Positions 1 through 10,600 of a stretch of DNA of 26,606 bases are shown here, one piece after another. Both the position numbers and the translations under genes were made by a program. The stretch covers positions 1-26,606 of the forward strand of contig JAYMTA010000575.1 in assembly GCA_036897625.1 (NCBI GenBank), given 5' to 3'. Source of the DNA: Pelargonium cotyledonis. Its lineage: Eukaryota > Streptophyta > Magnoliopsida > Geraniales > Geraniaceae. Within the stretch, counting starts at the first letter, position 1; every line of letters begins with the position of its first letter. Below the pieces are notes generated by a model. That model was not told the origin of the DNA. It saw nothing but the letters and a program-made list of their open reading frames with translations, and made no database searches.

Positions 1-1168
1 ATATATGAATATTTAAGTACATGATTTTGCTGTAATAGGTCAAGTTCAAAATGAATGTAATGGAGAAAGAATCTCCTTTATCTCAACTTTGTGTAAAGCC
101 AAAGGCTAGATTCTTACTTATTTATGGGAAATATTACCTTTACCCATTTCAAAACATTGTATGTGTTGGTGTAATATTTCCTCATTTCATTCTATATTAT
201 TGTTCTTAACATTTCACTTATCAAACCAATAGGTCATGTTCAATTCCTTACAAATTGGTACACTGAAAACTGAAGAAATGAAAATGGCAGAGATGAATTC
301 ATCAACATATCACAAACAAAATACAAATTTCATTTCAATATCTTACTTAACCATTACAACAACAAACTTTAATACATTACAACAACCACAAATTAAATGC
401 ATACCTAACTACCCAACCACATTCCTATCAACATACTAACCAAACAAATGGAATACCAGAACAATGCATTACAAAAGCACCAAACAAAACTGCATTTCAA
501 GCTTTTGAAATTCACTATCTTCTTTTCCCTTCTTCCATATCTGTTTCAGACTTTAATATATGTTCTTCCACATCTTTCTCTTCAAATATACAAGCACATT
601 CAACCTATTTTTCTATTCATAACAAATGAAATTTCTGCAAAGTGGTGCTGTCACAGATGCAGGTCTTGGGATGGAATTTCTATTCAGTTGCAGGTTCGTG
701 AGGAGGTAATCTCTATCGATTTTGATTTTCCCCAACAAACCCTTCATAACTCCAGCGAATCGGAGCAGCCAAAACAGTTTCGCCAAAATCCCCAATTCTT
801 CTTTGCCCTAATTTCTGTATCAGCTGAAGGAAGAAAAAGATGGAGGAGGGAGCGGCAACAAATTTTAAATATATGTGCCAAGCACATAGGCAACTATTTA
901 ACTTAAAAAAGAAGAATAAAATGGAGGGAAGGGCAATATGGGCATTTTGAAAAATTAATGAACATGTGCGGAGTACATGGGTCACTGTTTGCCTATTTCT
1001 ATTAGTTTGGATGGACGGAAACTTTTGTGACATACTTTAGAATAGCTAAAAAGTGCATACTTCAGGATAAATATGTGCAAAAAATGCGTACTTTCACGTA
1101 GGTGTCTGTAATTTTACCTTTGAGTAATGCATGGGCAGCCTGTGAAATCTCTACAAAATTAACATCAC
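1..1168. other. Upstream flank, no convincing gene
   Basis: No coding region here looks real. Open frames at 236-439 (+), 448-906 (+), 613-795 (-) and 713-1033 (-) have low-complexity or unfamiliar translations. The first 620 bases are rich in A and C and poor in G on the plus strand, so they are T/G-rich on the minus strand. In plants that fits an intron of a minus-strand gene. The stretch 640-880 is more balanced and could be a 5' exon of a divergent minus-strand gene running off the left edge, but I could not find a clear donor or start. Bases 950-1130 look like worn intergenic repeat. Confidence 0.4.
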
Positions 1169-1176
1169 TATAAATA
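1169..1176 (+). promoter_or_regulatory. TATA box of the NOV gene
   Basis: The sequence is TATAAATA, a near-perfect plant TATA box, 63 bases before the chosen ATG at 1239. Transcription would be expected to begin about 30 bases downstream, near 1200. There a pyrimidine-rich leader with a telo-box-like CCTAAACCCT (1191-1200) begins. The position and the absence of ATG codons in the inferred leader support the start at 1239. Confidence 0.6.
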
Positions 1177-1238
1177 GCTCTTAAACCTCTCCTAAACCCT
1201 TTTCAGTTCGCTTCTTCTCTGGCTGGCTTTTGCGCGCC

Positions 1239-1691
1239 ATGTCCAGGAAAACCCACTTCACACCCCGCGCCGCCGCCGCCTCCGGTGGCGGTGCTAACAG
1301 GGGACCACCTGGGATCGGCCAGTTCTATCCAGGACAGCCCAATTTCAATTTCGCTCTTCCAAACCAGCCTCTTCCTTTCGCCCAAAACCCAACTCTCCCC
1401 TTCTTCCAAAACCCTAATTTCCATCCCCAGCAGTTCCCTCCTTTCCAACCCCAGCAGTTCCCTCCTTTCCAAGCTCGACCGTTCTCCCCAAACCACAATG
1501 ACCTAGTCGGGAAGGTCGAGCGTGCGGTTGTGAAGGCGCGTCGCGATCTTGTAGCCGCCGGACAAAGTGTCACCGCGTGGAGAGTGTCGGAGGCTGTGCT
1601 TTTGGCTATGCAGGTTGATTCGTGGGGCTCTTTGGGGCTGAAGATGCAGCAAGTGCCGTCTCTTAATAACCTTATGTCCATTGAGGGGAAG
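1239..1691 (+). CDS. NOV: NOV exon 1: start and P/Q/F-rich N-terminus
   Basis: This exon encodes residues 1-151 and ends in phase 0 at AAG|GTATGT. The first in-frame ATG is at 1239 (MSRKTHF); the frame stays open a little upstream but only with a non-ATG codon. Residues 20-90 are rich in Pro, Phe, Gln and Asn, with an exact 8-residue repeat. From about residue 92 a helical block starts (VERAVVKARRDLVAAG), followed by VDSWGSLG and VPSLNNLMSIEGK, the conserved N-terminal NOV block that continues into exon 2. The exon is clearly richer in GC than the introns. Confidence 0.88.
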
Positions 1692-4600
1692 GTATGTTTT
1701 TTTCTAACTGATGGGTTGGTCTGGTTTGGTTGCTGAGAGATGGTGGTTTTTGAAGATTGATTTTCAGCTTCAAGATAAAGACTGAAAATTTGAATTCTAA
1801 ACATTGATACATAAAATTGTACTAAAACCTCTATTCATTATATAACACTTGCAGTTGACTAACCAAGGTAAATTAGGTAATGCAAGACTCAGATTCATAT
1901 ATGTTTCCCCTCCAGTTTTCTATTTAACATGTTTTCTTTGAAATCAAATAGAGGATCAAGGTTCTTTTGGTCATATGTGTCAAAAACCTTTTGGACATCA
2001 CCCAGGACAAGTAGTGGGAGTCAATCATTCACGATTGGAGATTAAATATCAGGCTTACATTTGAAAAACAAGCAAGCTATAGAAAAACATAACAATATAT
2101 GTACTTTTTGATTCACCTAAGATTGGGGGACCAAATTAATAAGGTTTGTATGCTCTCATGCAAATACTACGATCTTGTAGGCTACTATGACATATAATTT
2201 CTTATGCCTATTAATTATATAGTAGGAAACAGTCTACCCAAATTTGTTTTCTTGTATTTACACTCATTTTCTCAGCAACCCTGCAAGATCTAGTCCAAGT
2301 CATTTGATAAAGTTGTCTTTTTAATTTCTGATTAATCTGCTTCAGTTTTTTTACCTATTCTTTTTGTCATTTAGATAAATGCCTTTATCCATTGCTTTGT
2401 TGGGGTTTCGAGGATCACTACGTTGTATGATTTGGAAGTGGCTATATGCCAAAATGAGGGCATAGAACAATTTGAAGATTTGGAATTGGGTCCACTGGTT
2501 AGACATCCGCTTGTTGTTCATTACTTTTCAGTGAATCATGATACAACTGCAGTATTTGAGATAACTACAGAAGAGGTTCTACTTTGTCTTTCTGAATTCA
2601 TAGATGTTCATAAAAGGAAAGATATGATTAACACTGAGGAAATTTTAGATTACATTGCTGAGAAGCGCTCAGTCATTGGCAGAGAATCTCTCTGTGTACG
2701 AGTGCAAAGCTTGGGGTATGTAGCATTTCTTTTTCTCTTTTTAAATAAAATCCATCTTCTATTACATATTTGCTTGCGATTTATAAACATGCATATTTCA
2801 ACCTCCTCCACGCTCCACATAGATTTCTGATTTTGGTTTAGTAGGTTATGCTTTGATACTGTTATACTAATGTCTAGAAATAGGAAAATCTGTGACGAAC
2901 ACTCCAGAATTTTTTCTGATAACTTGGGGTTGAGTGCTTGAATTTAGCTCAGGAAGGGCTGCGGATCAGTGAAACTTATGTATTATATATGTTGGACGCA
3001 ATTGAATAAAATTTGTTTCTGATTGTAATTGTTAAACTGTATGATCATAGGTGGCATATTTTTTGCATACGCAAAGCCAAGAGAACAGCGAATGACACAC
3101 TAAAGAAATGCACGTCAACATTTAATGAAAGAATAAAACCTCATATACTTAATTCAAAGAGAAAACAGCAGCTAGATGATCGCTTTTGTGCTATTTCTCA
3201 GCGCGTTAAATCATTTTCCTCTATACGTGGGGAGTTCAGTGGGAAGCACATAAAATTTGTTTCATCAAGTTCAGGAGATGAAGAAAGTGATGATAGCATG
3301 CACGAAGATAATAAGAGTGACAAGGACGAGCATAGTCACTTCAAAACTCCATCACAAAGTATCAAGAATCTTGATCAAGTCAGTAGCTGCCCTTACCCAT
3401 CAGCAGCTGAAGAGATGACGCGACTTGGGTTGAAGGGTGACGTGACGTGCAGTTCAAAATGCGGTGATAGTGATGATCCTAGCCAATCAAAAACACCTTC
3501 TGAAAGCAGCCTGGGAAGTCAACAAGCTAGAGGCTGTTCTCAACCATCAAGGGAAGGGGATGACCAACCTGTTGCTACTAGCGGCAGTTCGAAGTTTAAA
3601 GGACGTAACAAGTCATTTGGAAAGAGATGGAGATCTGGCTTCCTTACTGCACCACCCAAGAAGAAAGTTAAGAGAGATAAGGTAGGATATATGATGTTGG
3701 AATGTGACGATTTGCACAAGGAGGCTACTACTGATGAAATTGGTATTTCCCTTGCTACTGATTCTACGAGGATGTTCATCACAACCTGGAAGGAGGCATG
3801 TCGTGATCACACTGTAGCTGAAGTAAGCTACACTTTTGACATGAGATATACTCTGATTCCAAAATTGCCTTTTCATTGTTTGTACAACATCATTTCTTCG
3901 CAATACATGCTATTTTCTTCTATTCTTTTTTATGTCCTTTGTGCAACATTGTTATTTACGACTTCACTCCCTGTTAATCTTCAGTTAGTGTTAATTGACA
4001 TTCCACTTTTAACTTATACCTATGTAGAGACTGGATAACTATTTTGATGTATTCTTTCTTTCTTTTTTGTTATTTTTTTATGAGAGCTTCCTGTTCTTTC
4101 TCGTGTACTTTCTTTTCCATATTATTATACTTCCATATTTTCTCTGTAAGAAAAATAAAGTTGCTGTTTAAGTATTTGCTTTAACCTAAATTTTTAGGAT
4201 TTATCTGATGTACATCAGAACTAGAAGAAAAAGGGCTGACTGGTCTTAAGAACACAAATAAAACATCAAAGTCAAGGGGTAGTTTGTAGTATGAAATTTA
4301 TCTCTTCATGTACATAATATATGTTTATGTTACAATGTCAATCTACTGAAAGTAGATATCTGTCTTGTTAAAGCAATTTGTTCAGTAGTATGGCATCTCC
4401 ACTTATTGCCAATTAGTTTTGAGTTAGATGCCTTGACAAGATCCAGAAACCCAGCTTGTGTTGTCTCCCTTTTCTGAGTATATGCGTTAAATCCTTTGTG
4501 TTGTTCATCATGTAAGTGAGGTGGAGTGTTCAAGTACTCCGACATTGGTTTGTGATGGTTCCTCACCTGTTAAAGTATTATAAGCTAGATGCCTTGACAA

Positions 4601-7600
4601 ATCACATACTACTTTGTTCTTCATATTTTTGTGCTGAATAATATTCATGTTGTCATTTTGAATAATGCTTCTTGTTATATTTGAAAGATAAATCTTTATG
4701 CAGGGATGACCTATTAAGCAATTAGGCTCGTCTGTGATCGAGCATTTTTGTTTTTCTGTAGGTTCTTGACAGGATGCTTCAGTTCTTTAATCCATCAGCT
4801 CGTCAAAGAAAGAGGATGAAGTCAATGTTTTCATCACAACCATTTGCTGGATTACTAGAAGTCGCTGTAAGTTGACTGTGTCAATGTTATTATTGTTGTC
4901 ATAACACGTCATCAAATATTTTCTATAATGAGATGGTTCTCCCTTTTGTAAAACCCTTATTTTTAGTTATAGATTAACCCCATTTAAGCATTACATATAT
5001 TCACTCATCCTACTGTTTCTACTGTTGTGCTTGTCTAATAGTTTTCTACTATGGCAGCAGGTATGATTTTACTAATGCTCACTTTAAGTGATAATTGAAT
5101 TTGCAAATTATTCCACAGATTAGGGTCTTCGTAAGTCTGTTATATGTACTGGATTGTAAGCAGAAGCAAGTGCTGATTGAAAAAATTGCTCTTTCAACTT
5201 GTATATTTGTAATTGCTATTTAGGCTTATAATGTGTTCGATGAACCTCTTACCTTATTGCTCCTTATTCTCTCTCTCTGCAGCAAAATATATAATTCTTC
5301 CCCTACCACTCTTCTCGCCCTTCCCCCACAAAAATGAAAAGGCAAAATTTAATAATCTTTTCATTATTGAATCCATAGCTGTTAGCCTAAAAACAAGTTA
5401 AATATGGAAACCGTAGATGTTGATCCAAGTTTAATGATTGTACCATTGCACATGAATATGATATGTAAAAAGATAATCACCCTTTATATTAACAAAGAGT
5501 GCATACTTATCCCAGTTTGGCTGTATGGTCCATAACTTAGTTTTTATCTTACGGAATTCCTATATTGTGTTTATAATGAAAAAGTAATGAAGAAGGTATC
5601 TTTACATTTCAAAGTATTTGTGTGTATGGTCCATAACTTAGTTATTATCTTACGGAATTCCTATATTGTGTTTATAATGAAAAAGTAATGAAGAAGGTAT
5701 CTTTACATTTCAGAGTATTTGTGTGTTTGGGATAAGCGAGGTTCAACATGGTTTTGTTTTGTTTTATGGGAAGAATTAATCTAAACTGCATATTTTGGTT
5801 TTGACTATAAACCGGAATTGAAGGGAACTGATGAACATTTGATATATATTTCAATTAGTCTTTCTGGCTCATTGTTTTAGAGAAGCTCAAATATGAATTA
5901 TTTTGATGTATACCCAATTACACAAAATAGTCACAGTGAAATCTCTCTTAATCTATTTTTATATATGTTTTTTTTTTCATGAATTGAACTTTACAATGTA
6001 TATATGCTACAATAGCGCCCTATTCCTATTTGTTAAACAGTAACAAAATTTGAATCTATTTCTCGAACCTAATTAAAAATCTAATTCTATCTACATCTAT
6101 GTTCGGTTCTAATCTGATTTTAATTAGAATCACATCTTCAACAGTCACATGTGTCATAATGTTAATTGTGTAATATTTTAGTTAGGGATGATAACTTTTC
6201 ATTTCTTTTCGTTATGCTCCTAGAAGTTTCTATTTGAACGATATTTACCTAGTAATATTAACTTCAATCCAAAATTGCTCTCCTAAATGGTTAGATGTCA
6301 TCTAGGTTCCGCACAATCTACCCTTGGATTAATATGGAGATTTGCACGGCGAATAAGCATTGATGGTGGCCATTGGAAGAGTAATTTATGTTTAAATTGC
6401 CTCTGTAGTGAACATTTTAATACTAATTAACTCGCAGGCATTATTGTTCAAATTGAAATGCTAGAGACCAATCAAAATATTAGGGAACTACTTACAATTT
6501 TCTTTAGGGAACTCATGAGGGTTTGAAATGGAATTATCCTTGTATATACATGAGTGTGTACAATTTGGACTTTGACTGTTTCAATTTTGCTTCATAGTAA
6601 GCTGAACCAAATTGTCGGTTCTATATTATTCTTTTCTTTCAAATCAAGTTTATGATAAGTGAACCTAGCAATCTGAACAAATTGGTTGGTTTGGTTTTTC
6701 AGTTTGACTGAAATGAACACACTCCTGATCATCTTTTTAGTATCCGTCTTTCTATCTTCAGCTTGTAATTGTAAAGCACACAATGCAATCGAAGTCAGCT
6801 TGTGTTTATTCAAGACCAGTGTAGTTTACAATTTTCTTGTATGAATATTTTGTTCATTTGGACTATTATGTGGGCCATTTGGTTAAGTTGCTTCTTAAAT
6901 ATTACAGGTAGCATCCATCAAATCTGGATTGTGGGATAACATCTATGACTCTTTCCAGGCCATCAGTCAAGATGAACTAAACAACTCTCTTTCTGGGAAG
7001 TGTCCTGAACTGGAAATCATAGATGTTGAGCCAAGTGAAAAGGCTGCACCAGTTGTTGGTATTGGCATAATAGAATGCGAATTCAGTACGTATTGCTCTA
7101 AAATAATGCTTTGTGAAGTGATTATCTTATTCTGGATATTTGTTATTTCAGAGTTTTGAACATTAACACCATTAGAAACAAGATCTAGGCATCTAGCATA
7201 GTAGGGAGGAAAAATGTATTGGTTATATCTATTTTTAGAAGTCAGTTTTGCTTTTTGAATATAACTCCCTGAAAAGTTAGGGGGAGATGCTTCTGAGAGC
7301 TCCCTTATATCTATTTTTTCTTCCCATTCTTACCATACACCAACTTGTTACAACTGCTTTAATACAGCCTTGCCGACCAATTTGTCGATGGTATTTTGAG
7401 TGCACCTTTTCTCTATAGCTGTGTTAAGTCACTTTTTAAAAGTTTCATCTATCCTAAACTGCCCCTCGGAAAGGTTTACCCCTGCTTTGCTGTCTGGAGT
7501 GCAATATATAAAATTTAATCACAATCACATCTTTAGACCTGCCAGTGTTTATGCTTGCGGTTGTTTTCTGTTTTTTAACATTGAGTAAGCATAACATAAC

Positions 7601-10600
7601 GTACAATCAAGTATCAAATTATTTGCAACAGTTCTACAAAATTAAACTGGCCTTGTTTTTCAGAGTTTTCAAAACTGTACATGATGTGAACTTGGTCAAG
7701 CAGCTAAGTCACTGTGAGGTGATTGGTTCATTTAGTTATCCATGCATGATTGCAGTTGCCCTCTTACGAGTTCTATCAAATTTGATTTTTGTCTCATCAT
7801 CATTTGCACAAGATAGATGGTTAAAAGAACCTTTTTGTTTGTTGTAAGAAAAATTGTACCACAAAAATTGGAGCACCTATGTGTTAAATAAAGCAATGTG
7901 GGAGCTGACATGTATTTTTCTTCTTCAAATAATCTTTAGATCATGATTGTAGTGAACATTCTTTCTGCTTATTCTGTTTTTCCAGTTGGGCTAACCTGTT
8001 GTGTATACGCTGCTTAAACTACTAGTCTGGTCAGATATAGACAGTATTCTGCATTTAAATTCATATCTTTATCATGATAGGTACTGTAACTTAGAAAATA
8101 GTAGTTAATTAAGATTGTCATCAGTTATCACTTATCAGGCTCAAAGCAATTGAGCATACTGTTGTGACTTCAACATAGGTAATACTTGTTTCTCATAAGA
8201 GTTTAAAGTGTCTAGCTGGCATTTGGTGGACTACTCTTTCTAGAATGCCTATTTGAAAACACTGTTAAAACTTCTGAGTTTTGTTTTATTCTGTCTCTAC
8301 TTCTATTTCCTAATAAAAGTTTTATATTCCGCTGCAATGTATCATATCTCTTAAAAAATTACAGGTGTCAAAGATGTCATGGACAAGGTTGCAACCTATT
8401 TTGAGCATGATCTTGAAATGCATAGCAACAGAAGATTACCAGTAGAAAATATACTTAAGGTCTTTAAAAAGCTTTGCCATTGTGAGTCTTGGGTAGCTGA
8501 GCAATTCAATGTAAAAGAATTTAATTCCCTCGCTCATGGGGATTTTTTCATTTTCTTAGAGCAACATGCTTCTATGTTACCAAACGGGTTGCGTAAAATT
8601 TTGAATGGTGATAAATTTGAGAAGTCCCCATTGGAAGTTTGCCTGCCAGAGCAGCAGCTAGTTGAATTGGTATCTCAAGCTTCAAATACTTTATCTGAAA
8701 AGAAAATTGTAACCAAACACATGATATCTATGCTGCTTTCAAGGCAATTCCCAATGCTCAATTTTAAAATACGGGAAAATGGTTCATTGGAAGACTTTCT
8801 AGATATTGTTGAGAAGCAGAAAAGCAATGCGAATTCGAAATGTGTCGTATTTTCTGCACCATTCTTAGGATCTTATTTTAATGGATCTGATGAGAGCAAC
8901 TTATCAGAAGCCACTGATATGAGAGCTGACATTGGCAACAAAGCTATAACTCCTAAATCTGTTACATCTAAGGATGCAATTGAAGTACTATGTAGGGCCC
9001 CAATGTTATCAGATCTTAAAGTTTGGTCTCACTGGAACACTATGTTTGCTCCTTCACTTGGTTCTCTGGTGGAATGGTTGGGTAATGAAGTCAGTAAGAA
9101 GGGATTATGGTGTTTGGTGACAGAAGATGGAAAAGTAATTCGTATTAATCCTTTAGCCACTGTAGATTCATTCTTGGAAGCTGCAGTGAAAGGGTCATCC
9201 TTCCAGACTGCAGTGGAACTTCTATCGGTCTATTGCATAGTTGGGGGTGAAAAACATGTCCCATTGTCCCTTCTGAAATGCCATGCTCGTCATGCATTTG
9301 AAGTTATCTGTAAGAATTGTCTGGAAAACGTGGAGGTAAATGATAGTCAGAATATTCTAATGCATGGAAATACAGAGCAAATTTATGACGGAGTTAGTTC
9401 TATGGATTTATGCAGTAAACTACACAACAACTTGAGCAAAATGAATAAAGTAGTGGTTGTTGCATCAAAGTTTTTCCTCAACTGTCTTAGTTATTTCCCA
9501 TCCGATCATCGTGGATTTGCTGCTGATGTGCTTCTTTCTGGGTTGCGATCTGTTATTAAAGATGTTCACTCTGTCATTTTATCGGAGTGCACCCATTTAG
9601 AGCAACGTATAATGCTTCATGATGTTGGAATGTCCCTTGGCATAGTGGAATGGATCAACGATTATCATGTATTTTCTTCTACCAACAGTGCAGATTTGTC
9701 AGTGTCTTCCGAGCCTTCATGCTTGAGAGCTGCTAGGTCTGGGTTAGACTCAAAGAACAAGCAAGATATGCCCGATGGTTCTCCCTTTCCTGATGGAAAC
9801 ATGATTGTCTCTGCAGAGGCAGATTGGCGTAATAGCAATCACGGTAAAGTTCATTGCAACATTGATGGTGCAGAAGAAGTTTCCAGTAGTAGCACTCTGA
9901 CTTTATCTGAACTCAAAGAAAATACTGATGCCACTCTGGTCATTGAATCTATAAGGCGAGAAGAGTTCGGTTTGGATTCAAGTCTTCCAGACATGGAAAT
10001 TAGCATGTTGAGAAAACAGCACGCTCGCTTGGGGAGAGCACTTCATTGTCTTTCTCAAGAACTATATTCTCAGGATTCTCATTTTCTTCTCGAGTTGGTT
10101 AGTGCCCCCCATTTTCTTTCTTGTGCATAGTATTTTTAAACGCTTAAATAATGTGATTATCGCTTCTTGTTTTGTATAAAGAATTTAAATGTCGGCTTTA
10201 TTTAATCAAACTTAGCTATATACTTGTTTATGCTTAGTTGTGGAAACTACACTTTGCATGATATTGAGGGATATTTGGTGTTGAAGTGTGGGTAAATGTC
10301 CCACATTGGATAAATATAAAGATGAAAAGGCTAAATATAATGGTGCGAGTGAAACCCAACTAACAAGGTTGACCTTTTAGTATGGGAAGCCCAAACCATT
10401 GTATTTAGCCTGTTTATGAAATTTAACATGGTATCAGAGTTGGTTTTGATCCATATTTGGCCCAAAGGTGGCCCGTTTATGTTGCCTCTTCACCCACTTA
10501 AACATTTGGTTGCTGAAATGTAATTTCTAATATTAACTTTATAAACTTTTTAGTATTACTGTGGTAAATTTTCTGGCCCACCCCATGTTCGGGTGTTAAG

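Noticed and set aside
613-795. 60-residue minus-strand frame (includes MKGLLGKIKIDRDYLL)
   Set aside because: It looks somewhat protein-like, but there is no homology I can name and no splice context; kept only as part of the left-edge question.
448-906. 152-residue open frame, plus strand, upstream of NOV
   Set aside because: The translation is low in complexity (long Phe/Leu/Gln runs) and crosses a composition change; there is no family resemblance.
1203-1804. Minus-strand open frames over NOV exon 1
   Set aside because: They are Gly/Trp/Lys-rich mirror translations of the proline-rich exon, an effect of its biased composition.
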